Positions 11,678-23,879 of a stretch of DNA of 64,000 nt are shown piece by piece. Position 1 is the stretch's first letter, and every line of letters begins with the position of its first letter. The notes below the pieces were generated by a model. That model did not search any database. It was not told the DNA's origin and saw only the letters and a list, made by a program, of their open reading frames with translations. The stretch spans positions 7,462,298 through 7,526,297 of the forward strand of contig NC_079500.1 in assembly GCF_030052815.1 (NCBI RefSeq), in the 5' to 3' direction. The translations under genes and the position numbers were made by a program. The DNA is from Hevea brasiliensis (lineage: Eukaryota > Streptophyta > Magnoliopsida > Malpighiales > Euphorbiaceae).

Positions 11678-12376
11678 CACTATACAAAAATAGTTTTGTA
11701 ATTAATTTTTGTAATCAACTGAAATCGATACTATTAACAAATATTTTGTAATTAAAGTGAAATTTTTATTTTTTTTTAGTGTAATAGATAATTTTAAAAA
11801 ATTTAGCAATTAATTCAAAAATTAATTACTAAATTTAATTTGGTTACTAAATTGATTACTAATTGATATTAAAAAAATATTGAATAAAAAATTAGTAACT
11901 GTTTTTAAAATTAGTTGTTATTAGCAAATGATTAAGAAATTAGTTGCTAACAACAATTGATTTAAGGAATTGATTATTATATTAAAAATTATTTTAATTG
12001 GCTCTAAAATTTAGCAATTGATTATAAAAATTAGTTGCTATTAGCAACCGATTTAAATCGGTTACAAAAATCGATTGCTATTTGCTAATTGATTACTAAA
12101 TTTAGAGTTTTTTTTAAAAGTCTCTAAATTTGCCATTGACTTTTTGTCCATTGCTAATTTTTTTTTCAACCGAATTAAACCAGTTGCTAAATTTCTCTCT
12201 AAAAAAATTTTTACTAAACTTTTTTTTATATTTATAATCAATTTGCAAATCAATTGTTAACAATAACTAACTTTTGCAAAATAATTGAAATTAGTTGTAT
12301 TAACAATTGATTTTGTAATCAATTTTAATAAATTAGTAATCAATTCAGTCAGTTGTTAATCTATTTTCTTGTAATG
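11678..12376. mobile_element. non-autonomous CACTA-like element (about 700 bp)
   Basis: The left end is CACTATACAAAAATAG and the right end is CTATTTTCTTGTAATG, whose reverse complement is CATTACAAGAAAATAG. These are imperfect inverted termini of CACTA (En/Spm) type. The interior is packed with short subterminal motifs in both orientations (AGCAACCGATT, AATCGGTTAC, TTAGCAATTGATT). No transposase frame. A clean 3-bp target duplication is not visible (TCA left, TTC right). Confidence 0.6.
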
Positions 12377-12814
12377 TTCACACACTTTAAATTTAAAAAT
12401 TAAGCGAATAATTTTACCATTATGTTAAAATCACCCTTTAAAATATCATTACCAATTAAAAACCTGTCATGTGCACTCATTAATTTTAAATGACTGACAG
12501 TTGAATATTATTTCATTAGAATTTATTAAAATTAAAGAGTTTCCACGTTACCAATCTTTTTTATTATTATTTTTTATCTGGTCCACGTTGCCAATCTTGA
12601 TTTTTATTATAGTTTCACATTGCATGTAGAAATTTAACGACGACTTTCCACTGTACTAGTCTCCATTTATAATATCTTTTTAGCTAACTGCCGAAGACTT
12701 TCACTAATGCTAGATAGTCTTCCTTTTATAATAGTTTTCTTCTGGCATTCATGAAATTTTAATTATTACTTCATATGATGCATGCACTCAGAATATTTAT
12801 AATTTTTTACGTTA
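12377..12814. other. intergenic spacer
   Basis: AT-rich. Contains a short local repeat (CCACGTTACCAATC near 12542 and CCACGTTGCCAATC near 12581). No gene seen. Confidence 0.5.
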
Positions 12815-14329
12815 AAAAAAAAATATTACTGTGTAATTGGATCATTTTCTTAGAAAGTATATATGTATTATGAAAATTATTAATTTAATTACCATTATAT
12901 TTGTTCATAAGATTTTATGGTAAACCATAAATAATTATGTTAAAATTATTTTAACACTCTAATTTCTTATAATTATCATTAATTATTTATTACATGACTA
13001 AAATAATTTTAATTTTTTTATATAAAAAAAAGCTTAATTTAAAAGTTTAAACTTATAATGTTTTATGAATAGTTTATCTCTAATAAATTCTCACAAGTGA
13101 ATGTCTAGTAAGCTTTAAGGACAAATAAACATAAATCTATTTTATTATGTGTTGAAATATTTAATTAAAAAAATATAAGTACTCAGGATATAAATTTTTT
13201 GGTAATATCCAAAAGCAACTCAACTTAAAAACTTATAGATATATATATAACAATAAATGTATTTTTTTATTAACATGCCCTTAATATATTGTATTTTAAA
13301 TTTTTTAAAATATTTATTTTAAAATATTTATATCATAATACATATGTATTTCATATCTGTGTTTTTCACAATAATGTGAGTATAAGATATACTTAAAATT
13401 ATAATGATTAAAATAATTTTTTATGATTTTATAAAATGTTATAGGTAACACTTAAAAAAAACAATCAGTTTTACAATTGATTTTTATAACTAAATAAAAT
13501 TAGTTGCTATTAACAACCAATTTTACAACCGATTTGTGATTTTAGTTTTTTTTTTTTAGTAAAATAGCTAATTTTAAAAAAAATTAACAATGAATTCAAG
13601 AATCAATTGCTAAATTGGTTGTTGTTAGTAACCGATTTATAATTGATTGCTAAAATCGATTGCTAATAATAATTAATTTATAATTGGCTCTTAAATCAAT
13701 TACTAATCGATATTAGAAAAATCTTAATTATATAATTAGCAACCGATTTTAAAATCGATTGCTATTAACAACTGATTAAGAAATCGATTGTTAAAACATG
13801 TTTTCAATGGCAATCGATTTTAAAATTAATTGTTAATAGATCGATTGGTAAATTAAAAAATTATTTTAATTGGCTCCAGAATTAACAATCTATTTGCAAT
13901 CAATTGTAAAAATTAGCGATCGACTCCTTGTCGATTGTTAAATATCAATCAATTTTTGTAATCAATTGTTAATCAAATGCTTTTTTTTTCCCCAAAAAAT
14001 GTTCGTCCTTTTTTTTTATTTGCAACTGATTTTCTACCAAAAATTTTCACCCAATTTTTTGTTCTTTTTTTGATTTCCAACCGATTTACGAATCGGTTAC
14101 TAACAGCAATCGATTTTTTTTCTAAAAATTCTTGCCTAATTTTTTGTTTACTTTTTTATTTGCAATTGATTTGTGAATTGGTTGCTAACAGTAATCGATT
14201 TTTGAAATTGATTAAAATGGGTTGCTATTAGCAACCGATTTTTTTCACCAAAATTTTTCACCTATTTTTTTGTTTTTTTTATTTTAATTTACAACCGATT
14301 TCTACATCTGATTGAAATTGATTGCTTTT

Positions 14330-17300
14330 TGTAACGCTCTCACCATAGGTAGTCCATAAATTTTACTGTTCTGATGAATAATATCTGTTCGGATAGTCAG
14401 GATGTCTGGAACTATACTTAAACTATAGTGAGGAGACATTAATTAATGAAATAAATATTAAAAAAATATAGAAAAAATTTTGAGAAAAATAAATTAAAGT
14501 TTAGAGAATTTATAAATTGGTATAAAATAATAAAAATAACCTGATGAGCACCATGAAAGGCATTTTGGTCATTTTACCCCTGAGGTAAATTTTGACTTAA
14601 ATGTCAAATTAAAATTTGGAAATAGAATAATTAACGTAAATTAATTTTATGAATTTGAATTTGAAAAATGGGAAGAGAAAGCAAAGAAAAGGAAAGAAAA
14701 GAAAAGAAAGGAAAATAAAAAGACTTATGGCATTTAAAGAAAAGAAAAATAAGCTTATGAAAATTAAAAACAAAATTAAGTACAATAAAAAAATATAAAT
14801 ATATAAGCCACATAAGATAAACCCCAACCACCTTCCTCTTCTTCCTCCAGTTCTTCTCTCTCTCCCTCTCCATTGTGCCGCCCACCTTGCCCCTCAAGTC
14901 CTCCATTGATATTCAAGCTCCAAGCTTGATTTTCCAAGCTTTCACTCACCAAAACCCATAACACTCTTCATTAAAAATACTCCCCACACCCTAAGGAAGC
15001 TATAGATACCAAAAAGAAGCAAGGAAAGTGAAGTTTAACAAGTTACAAAAAAAAGGTTAGTGCTCAAAACTCTTAATCTCTTCTTTAAGCATGAAAATCA
15101 TGCTAAACTAAGTGAAGATTTACATGAAATTAAAAAGAAAAATTTGGGAAAGAAACCCTTGAATTCAGCAGCCCTAGAGGAACCATGAAAATGATGGATT
15201 TTGTTGGTTTTAGTTTAGTTAGGGAAGTTAATTAACAAGGTATTATATGTGGGAATTGATTTCATGGTTATATATATGCATTTGATGTTTGAAATTAGGG
15301 TTGTGCACTTGAAATTGAGGATTTTGTGATATTTTTGAATTTGACCTAATTGTGTTGAGATTGATGATAATAGAAGTGACATGTATGTTTATTTGGAGTT
15401 TGGAGAAGGTGGAGATTAAATTTTGAGAGTGTCAAATTTCTGCAGGTTGGGACTCAATGAGTCCAGTGTGTTTGTTGAACCCTAACTGACAATGTGTGAC
15501 TCCAATTGGTATGAGCCAATTGGAGGTATTTTGGGACATCCAAACCTTCATTTTTCAAGAAGAAACTCTGCTCAAATTCTGTCAAAATCATGACCAATTC
15601 TCTGTCCAAACCCGGATGACCAAACACTGCCAACCCAAAAAATAACCAAATGAACAGTACGTGTTCATTTGGTCATAAATGTCTCTATACTGGTCCAAAT
15701 GACCTAAAATTTCATCAATGGAAAGTTTAGACATAGGGATAAACTTTTCATGAGGACCACTTAACCCAGTTTTGCCTTTAACCAATTCAAATTGTTAGCA
15801 AAATTTGGGTCACTGAAACTGCCAACCCAGAAAATGATCAAATGAACAGTACGTGTTCATTTGGTCATAACTCTCTCTATACTGGTCCAAATGACCTAAA
15901 ATTTCATCAATGGAAAGTTTAGACATAGGGCTACACTTTTTATGAAGACCACTTAACCCAGTTTTGCCTTTAACCAATTCAAATTGTTAGTACAAATTGG
16001 GTCACTAAAACTGCCAACCCAAAAAATGACCAAATGAACAGTACGTGTTTATTTGGTCATAACTCTCTCTATACTGGTCCAAATGACCTAAAACTTCATC
16101 ACTGGAAAGCTTAGACATAGGGCTACACTTTTCATGAAGACTACTTGACCCAGTTTTGCTTTTAACCAAATCAAATTGTTAGTAGAAATTGAGTCACTAA
16201 AACTGCCAACCCAGAAATTGTCCAAAATATTGTTCCTTTGGTATGCTTGACTAGTTTTGGCAAAAATGCCATAACTTAGTCTCCAAAGCTGCAAATTGAG
16301 TGAAACTAGTGCCAAAAGTTTTATAATACATAGCACAATAATTTTTATGTTTGACTAAGCTCTAGAAACCATTGCATCCTAGGGAAAATATTAGCCAAAG
16401 TTAGGAATTGAAATCTGAAAAATGTTAAGTTGAACCCAGAATGCTATTTGATACCCGTGTGTTCATTTGGCCATAACTCCCACTAAAAAATTCCATTTGA
16501 GATGTGCCAATATGATTTGGAAACATGATACTTAGGGCTACAACATTGATTTAGATACCGTTGCCAAATTCTAAGTATAAAGACCCTAAAAAGAGGGTCA
16601 AACATACTGCCCTGAAGTTGGTTATTGCCCTTATAGGACTGAGAGTCCAAGTTAATACATTGACTATAACTCACTATTCCAAGCTTGAAAAATTATGAAA
16701 TTGTACCTGGGAGTCCCTAAGACATAGAGGAACATATCTTATGAAGGAACCTAAGTCTAAAAATGACCATAAAATGATCAAATGACTGGTCAAAGTTTAT
16801 TGACCAGGAATTAAAAATTCTGGACAGCTTAGAGGCAAACGGACCAGTTATGGTATTTTGACCATAACTTGAGCTCTATAACCCCAAATTCAATGATTCA
16901 AAAACTGAAATTCAAGTTTAAACATAGAGGAGCAATTGTTATGAAGGAAGTGTGACTAAATAGACATCCTATCCTAGTCAAATTCCTAAATAAAGATAAC
17001 ACATCAACATGAACCTAAAGAAAGGTTCATGGGAAAAATGCTATATATGATAATTAAAATACTCATAAGGATAATTAAATATTAAAAATGATATGAATAT
17101 GTAAATTGGGACTAATGTCCTATTAATATGAAATTAATGGTACCAATGAATAGTACCAGAGAATAGTAATATTGAATAGTGCTAAAATAATTAAAAATGT
17201 TTAATTGCCTATAGTATACCTAGACTTATTTATTTAGTTTGGATAAATTGGTATACCAATTAGGGACCACATATAGCAGTACTGCTTACAGAGCAAATCA

Positions 17301-18292
17301 TGAACTGACAATATATGTCTGGTATGATTGTTCTTCAGGCTATTTGCTTACTTACTGGCCATTGTGCCTACTTTATTTCTGGCTTTACAAGCCTAACAGC
17401 AGGTCTCGTGCCTGACAACTGGCCTCGTGCCTGACAGATGTATACAAAATAGACATATGGCTGTCTAACTCGTATACTCCCATGTATCCAGCTTTTATAA
17501 TTTGTTATAGGTTTCTTGGGCATTGATAATGATTAATTAATACTGAATATACAATAAGTAAACAGGAAAGATTCCAATAATTTTAATTGTTTCCAAAGTG
17601 TAATAAAAAAATGTAAAAGACCGAGAATTTATGATTTGTAAATATTAATTCAATTGTTTAATTATTGTTATTATAAATTATGCACCACTAAGCGTTATAC
17701 TTAGCGCGTTGATTTTCCATCGCGTAGGTACTAAAGATCAGCAGCCGCCACAGTAGTATTCAGATAGAGTTCCGACTAGATCTGCCACCGATCAGAGTCA
17801 CCTCACCAGTCTTTTGTATTTTGATAGGGCCCATGTATAGACTAGTATTTTGGTTCATTATGTCTAGTCATGATGTAATTACTAGTTTATAATGTATTTT
17901 ATTTTGGACTTGAAATGAAAACTTATAATTTATTATCTATGAATTTTCATATGAATGCAATAGATCACACTTCATTTTGAGATCTCATAAATAGTTGTGA
18001 ATGATATGATAAAAGAAAATATGATATGGAAATATGTGAGATGACTATGAATATGTTAACACGTGATAGTGGAACCCACCAGATGCTAATAAAACAGAGG
18101 AGGATCTATCCGGGTCTCTACAGAAATAAGATATATATAAAAAAAAAAAAGAAAAAAATTTCTACCCATAAATTACCTGATTTAAATGACATTAAAATTT
18201 ACAATAGACACGACAAGACAAGATAGGGTGCTCCGGCACCGAATGTGTCACTTCTTGCTCGGCTATACAATAGAAGGGTAAGGGGCGTCACA
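14330..18292 (+). mobile_element. large solo LTR of a Gypsy-type retrotransposon (3963 bp)
   Basis: Begins TGTAACGCTCTCACC and ends GGGGCGTCACA, TG...CA ends that form an imperfect inverted repeat of the TGTAACGC type. It has a 5-bp target duplication and an empty site in two paralogous blocks. It has no gag, pol, PBS or PPT. Long LTRs starting TGTAAC are known from chromovirus (Tekay/Del-like) elements, so that is the likely source, but the lineage is inferred. Inside are a purine-rich stretch (14665-14760), a TATA-like ATATAAATATATAAG (14795), a 192-bp tandem repeat and two CTCGTGCCTGACA repeats near 17405-17440. The orientation given is a guess based on the TATA-like site. Confidence 0.82.
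15629..16203. repeat. three tandem copies of a ~192-bp unit inside the solo LTR
   Basis: Units begin GCCAACCCA at 15629, 15821 and 16013, with a truncated fourth beginning at 16204. Each contains GAACAGTACGTGTTCATTTGG and CTATACTGGTCCAAATGACC. The AGTACGTGTT core is a near palindrome. Confidence 0.9.
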
Positions 18293-18407
18293 CTATTGGC
18301 AATCGATTTTGCAACTAATTGAGAATCAGTTGCAAATTTTTTTCCTCAAAAATTTCAATTCAATTTTTAAAAGAAATTAGCAGCCGACGATCAGTTGCTA
18401 AAATTAA

Positions 18408-18725
18408 TTGCTAATTCGCTTATATAAACTACAACTCATTTTCTTTCCCCACTGCTCATTTTTTTCTCTTTTCTCTCTTCTCTCATTTTCTTTATCATCT
18501 TTTTCATTCTTATCTATTTTATTCATTGTTTTTTCTTTTTTAATATATTTTCTTCATCTTCCTTTTTTTCTCACATATGTTCTTCTTAATTTTTTTTTAT
18601 CATATTTTTCTTTCTTATTTATTTTCTTTTTTATCATCTTTTTCTTTATTCTCTATTTTCTTTCTCATCTTTTTCTTTCTCATCTTTTTTCTTTTTCATC
18701 TTTTTTATTTAATTTATTTTTTTGA
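18408..18725 (+). other. TATA box and pyrimidine-rich leader of the CACTA-like element
   Basis: GCTTATATAAACTAC is followed by about 300 bases of almost pure C/T (TTTTCTTTATCATC-like units). It is shared with 47650-47990. In copy C the sequence at 51390 reads GCTAATTTGCTAATTACAAC, so the TATA box there is lost. The frame through it encodes only Leu/Phe/Ser low complexity and is not a gene. Confidence 0.45.
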
Positions 18726-18862
18726 CATAAAATAAAAATTTTTATACAAATATATTTTTTGTTAGTACATTATTTGTAGTATTAATTTTTAGTAGTTGTT
18801 TTGTTATAATATATTTTTTGTTAGTACATTATTTGTAGTATTAATTTTTAGTAGTTGTTTTG

Positions 18863-18866
<4 letters not shown>

Positions 18867-18942
<76 letters not shown>
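18867..18942. repeat. (TA)n microsatellite
   Basis: Continuous TA run of about 75 bp. The equivalent place in copy C (51756-51796) has a shorter run. Confidence 0.95.
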
Positions 18943-18948
<6 letters not shown>

Positions 18949-19384
18949 TTATATTAATTTTTAGTACTAATTTTTATTAATAATTTTGAAAATTTTATTT
19001 ATTTGAATTTTTATTTTTTATTTGGAAATTTAATTTTTTACAATTTTTTTTTAAATTAGCAATTAACTTTTCGATTGCTAAATTAGTTATAAATAATAAC
19101 TAATTTACAAAATTATTGTAAAATTAAAAAATTAAAGATACTAAATTTTTTGAAACTGATTATGTTTCGATTGCTAATAGCAATCGATTTTAGTTGTTAA
19201 ATTGGTAGCTACTAACAACTGATAATTTTTTATTAAAATTTTGATTTTTAAGTTCAATTAATTTAATAGCCGATTTGATTATCATTTGTTATTTGTAACT
19301 AAGCTCATTACAATCGACTAAATTAATTATTAAATCGATTAGTAACTAATTTTGATGAATTAACACTATAATAAATTATACACT

Positions 19385-19680
19385 ATAATAATTCAGCACT
19401 ATCTAGCTCCAACCAGTGCAAGATATATATGGCTTCGTGAATCAAGAATCTCACTCACACTTGCAGCCCTTTTATGGCTTCTTAGCCATTTTTCCACGTA
19501 AAATTTTCATCTGAGCCATAATATACTCTATTAAAAAAACACTATCATGGATCACAGCCACTCGGCTTTATCATGTAGCTGCATGGGAAAAGAGTTCAAC
19601 GCCCACGTCCAAGTCAACTGCCACCAATTTCATATGGATTGGGGTTGGGCACCATGAGTGAAGATGGACACGTTTTCCTT
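19385..19680. repeat. distal upstream region of CC-only gene family (copy A)
   Basis: Non-AT-rich stretch beginning AGCACTATCTAGCTCCAACC and containing CTTCTTAGCCATTTTTCCACG, GCTGCATGGGAA and CTGCCACCAATTTCATATGG. Related copies are at 25440-25740 (upstream of CC gene 2), 48655-48950 and 52265-52560. It has no ORF and is probably conserved only by recent duplication. Confidence 0.75.
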
Positions 19681-20766
19681 CCATAACTAAATTCAATTAG
19701 ATTTTTTTTACTTAAATCCAATTTATCTATTTTATACATATATTTTAATTTCATTAAATTTAAAAGTATTATTAAATTTAAAAAAATATTAATCAAATTA
19801 AAATTTAATATATTTTAAATAATTGAGTTACTTTACTCATCAAAATAATTAATCAATTTAATATTATAATTTAACTATTTATATATTATTTTTTTACTTT
19901 ATATTCTTTCAATATTAGATTTCCAACAAGTCCATCCATTCAAATTTTTATTAATTGTATAAGAAATTAATAAAATGCTTTTAAAGGTAAGTTATTTTTT
20001 TTTTTATTAAAATTAACACATATATCCTTAACTTTTTTAAAAATTAATAGTTTAGTACATATATTTTGAATCTATTAAATTGAAAAGAAAATATACTATT
20101 TTCAAATATAGATAGAATGATTTTTAATTTGATGGAATAAAAATAAAAATTAAATTATTAATTTTTTAAGATATATGTGTTAATTTTAACATAACTCAAG
20201 GATGAGAAAAGTAATTATCCTATTTTTAAGTATTAAGACAATAATATTAAAGAACTAAATTTTCTATTTCTTAATTAAGAACTATTAAGACCACCTTTTT
20301 GCGCATAAGACTAACTTAATTATACGTGTAAGTATTGTATTTTTTTTTTTGTATAGTTTCATAATTTTTTATTATCATCAGATTTTTCAAACTAATCACT
20401 GGATTTACAGTTTTTTTTTTTTTAATAAATTCAAATCAATCATATATAAACTTGTAATATATACAACATCCATGACAAATACTAACTTGCAGCAATATCT
20501 AAAAAGAGAAAAAAGATAACATTTTTATATTGACTACAAAATATATATAATAACTTTTATCAATTGAGAATTGTTTTTGCCTGTATACACTAATTTAGTT
20601 TATAATTAAAACTTAATAAATTATAATGAATTCTATCCAAAAATATAATAAATTTTACCAAAATTTATGGTATGTTGATTTCTTATTAATTGAATGTATA
20701 AATTAAGTTATCCCTTCATCTCACGTTTGGACTTTCCTTTTGTTTAAAATTATGTGTCGCGTTTAG

Positions 20767-22849
20767 AAGATTAAAGAGTATTAACTGTTTTTTATTTTTA
20801 ATATTACTTTTTATTTCTACAAAATATAATAAATATTATAACAAATAATTAGATGAGATAAAAAATAATTTAGTCAATTATTATATGTTTTCATAAAAAT
20901 AAATTTATTCAATTATCAGGCAAAATCTAAATGTGATAGATAAAAATAGATGGAAAAAGTATATATCTAAGTGTAGGTGAGGATATTACTAACAAATATT
21001 AACGAATTAAACAAATATTAACTAATTAAAAATGAATGCCTATCACATAATCTTTCTATCCAATTTCTGATTTGTAATATATGAATTGGAAACAAACCAA
21101 TCCTAAGTAAGTGAATCGTTTAATCTTAACGAGCCTCGAAGAGATTTCTTCTACGAGAGGTTAGGTTGTCAATTATGAGCTATACTTAAGCAAATTATCA
21201 CCAGCTTGGAAAGACCTTTGATGCTAACTGTTATGCAGTGACTTGATTGTTAATTATTAAGAATGGTTAGCTATGAAAAATTTGCAATTCTTCATCTTAT
21301 CAATAAAAAAAAATTAAATAATAAATCAACTTGGGCTCTATAAACTTAAGAAATGCAATGAGTTGCTGCCAAGTAATCTTTCACTTGTCGAAGATTTCAA
21401 CTTTAGCTTTCAAATTAGAAAAGAGCGGCTGGAACAAAATTGGCATAAAAATTGTCGATTTTGGCATTCGAGCCGACTTCTCATGCCCATATAAAGGAGA
21501 TTAACTCCCATTTTTGATAGAGCAACCCAAATTTTGTGAGAGAGAAAAAATTAGAGTGAATGTTTTCTTAAACCTTTTATGAGGTTTTGGATGTAATTAG
21601 ATTTGAGAGTTTGAGTATTTTATTAGAGATAAAAATATTTGGTATTTGTAATTATTTTTTTATAATAAAATATTTATTTGTAGAGTAAATTTACGTTGAA
21701 ATATTTATAATTTTATATTTTTTAATTATGAATTATTATTTTCTTTTACACTAACATAAATATAATTCTTATAATAATTAGCTCAACAAATTAGAATCCG
21801 AGCTTTGTTTATCTGTTTTGACCAACTGGTATGCGTGTTTTCTTGGCTTTTTTAAATTGGAGAAATTTGCAACTTAATTAATTTTAGTTCCTGTTAATAC
21901 TAATTAGTCCAAGTCCACCCTAGTTGTTGATGTTCTTCCTCTAGTGCTTCTTGTTAATTTCTCTGTCTTTTCCTTTCTTTCAACCCGAACTTGAATTTAT
22001 TATTGTCTATATATGTTAGATACGCCTGTAGTTTATTTGCTATATATAGTCTTATCTGGTGTAAACTCTAGGTTACTAGCTAGCTGTGGGATCAATCTAG
22101 GGTTTGTGTTTAAGGTGAAGGCACAAAACCCAGCCAAGCTTACTACTCTCTAATTTTAATTTGTCCATTTCCAAGTAATTTTAGTTGAATCATGAAAAAT
22201 TTTAATAACTAACATATGTCTGCTCTCAGCTCACAACTGCCACTTGATAAGATTTCTCAGCTAGTGCTACGGTCTAGCTAGTGCTACGGTCTAGCTAGTT
22301 GTAAGTATAATTTGCACATAGAAAACAATTGTTGATATATCAAGCTCCTTTTTATAAAGAAATGTTGAATAAAGTATATGACGATGTTGTGAAATGCTCT
22401 TACTCAAAGAATGCTAAAACTATGGCAAGTTCTCTAATTGTTGAATTTAAAATTATCTCTATCAAAATAAATAAATAAATAAATAAAATCAATTTGATTT
22501 GACTCTTCTTTCTAAGAAATTATTAGGTGTACTCGGTACACATACACCATCTCTCACAATCATATAGGACTCACTAGGGAAGGCCCACTTTTCTGTGAGA
22601 GAATAAATACTTTTTTTTTAGTACTCTCAATGTATCTAATAATTAGCCCTTCTTTATCATATATATTTTTTAGATTTGTATTTAATATAGGACTCCAACG
22701 GATATACGATTCTAGTTAATTTTTCTTTTTTATAATTTCATCATAAAATTTAAAGATTTCACTATATTGATGAATGAAAAATGAGTCATTTTAGAATGGA
22801 TAGTGTCATTGAATTATTACTGCAGGTGCTTAAAATTTAGCTAGCCATG
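20767..22849 (+). pseudogene. decapitated CC-only gene: promoter, leader, intron and ATG without coding sequence
   Basis: From about 21030 this aligns with 26000-26829, the 5' part of CC gene 2. Shared pieces include the promoter block ATAATCTTTCTATCCAATTT, the TATA region at 22041, the leader (TAGCTGTGGGATCAATCTAGG), a donor (TTTAAG|GTGAAG at 22115), a diverged 711-bp intron and the acceptor-to-start segment TGCAG|GTGCTTAAAATTTAGCTAGCCATG. After the ATG (22847) homology stops and the frame ends within five codons (TAA at 22862). So the regulatory half of the gene was copied or kept while the coding half was lost. Confidence 0.75.
22041..22049 (+). promoter_or_regulatory. TATA box of the decapitated CC gene
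   Basis: TATATATAG followed by TCTTATCTGG, the same context as TATAAATAGTCTTGTC at 26441 and TATATATATAGTCCTATC at 10633. Whether it is still transcribed cannot be told from sequence. Confidence 0.55.
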
Positions 22850-23000
22850 AATTTTAAATATTAAAAATCAGTTAACTTATAAAATTTTTATTTATATTAA
22901 TAATTTATAATTTAATTATTTTTGAAAAATTTTTACCGATTCATTTGGTTATCCGCTGAGCCAGTCCCTTAGGTTCTAAAATTGATTTGATATGAACAAA

Positions 23001-23056
<56 letters not shown>

Positions 23057-23879
23057 CACTTGTACTTTTAAAATTAATTTGATATAAATAAAATTTGTTA
23101 ATGAAACTAATTGTTGATAAGCTGTAAATTTTATAAAAATTTAAAATTATTATTTTATTTAATTAATATCTCAACTCCCCCTATGTCTCTCACTTGAAGT
23201 ATAATTAATTCATTATATTATTTTATCAAATGATAGTAATAAAATATGACAATGAAGTGTGTAAATTGTTTATTCTTCTTCTTCTTCTTATTATTATTAA
23301 TATTTTACATGTTTTTTATTTTTGACGATTCCACAAACTTGTTTTGGGATTTTTTTTTTAATTTTTTATTCAGTCAAGAAAATCATAATCATTTAAGGAC
23401 TAGTTATAAAGTTAGTTGTAAACTTGCCAATTAATGTTCACATAGCATCATCACAATATGGAAATGAAGGTGCCACTTTCGAATCATCCAATTTAACACT
23501 TCAATGGGACATTTGTAAGCAATACTTTCAATTGTTTATTTAATCTGTCGCAATAGAATGCTAAAGAATTTAAAATTTAATTAGAGTTAAATTGAAATTT
23601 AATTGATATATTATTAAATGTAAATTAATTATAATTATAAAATTAATAATTTTATAAAATAATAATATATTATTATAAATAATTGTTTAACTATTTTATG
23701 AATAATTACTAAAAACAAATTTAACTAAATGATATTTTTTTAAAAAGATAGTCTAAAATTTTTTTAGTCTAAAATTTTTTTATTGAAATTTTAGATTTTG
23801 ATATGAGAATGCACTTCTTTCTAAGAACCAACTGAAGTTAGCTGTTAGATTTCATGAATTTTGGTGAGTTGATTGATCT
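22850..23879. other. AT-rich spacer with TA microsatellite
   Basis: A (TA)n run lies at 23005-23055. A short repeat (TAGTCTAAAATTTTTTTA) appears near 23750-23780. No gene recognised. Confidence 0.6.
23005..23055. repeat. (TA)n microsatellite
   Basis: Continuous alternating AT of about 50 bp. Confidence 0.95.

Larger units (their letters stand above)
14325..18297. repeat. 5-bp target site duplication around the solo LTR
   Basis: CTTTT (14325-14329) lies left and CTATT (18293-18297) lies right of the LTR. The empty site in copies B and C reads GATTGCTATTGGCAA, so the original target was CTATT and the left copy has one substitution. Confidence 0.8.
13449..19370. mobile_element. CACTA-like element, copy A, with nested solo LTR
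   Basis: Starts at CACTTAAAAAAAACAATCAG after GGTAA, with dense subterminal motifs (AGCAACCGATTTT, AAAATCGATTGCTA) in both orientations. After the nested LTR the element continues through a TATATAAA box (18420) and a long pyrimidine-rich leader (18425-18720) into AT-rich sequence with more such motifs to about 19350. No transposase is recognisable. The left terminus is CACTA-like but the right terminus is not convincing, so the right border is approximate. Equivalent copies begin at 46703 and 50384. Confidence 0.5.
12815..20766. repeat. duplicated block, copy A (interrupted by a solo LTR)
   Basis: 12815-14329 plus 18293-20766 match 49740-53646 (copy C) almost base for base and 46070-49500 (copy B) more loosely. 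The block runs from AT-rich DNA (near TGGATCATTTTCTTAGAAA) through a CACTA-like segment into the distal upstream region of a CC-only gene (near 19385-19680). Copy A is split by the LTR at 14330-18292, which copies B and C lack. Copy A is the only one that continues past 20766 toward a CC-gene promoter; copy C is cut at the equivalent base by Athila copy 2. Confidence 0.85.

Noticed and set aside
14600..14964. Minus-strand ORFs in the solo LTR
   Set aside because: Low-complexity purine/pyrimidine stretch; no domain and no conservation to test.
18408..18725. Membrane protein frame of about 105 aa (also at 47634 and 51367)
   Set aside because: Pure Leu/Phe/Ser low complexity from a pyrimidine-rich leader; not conserved in frame among the three copies.
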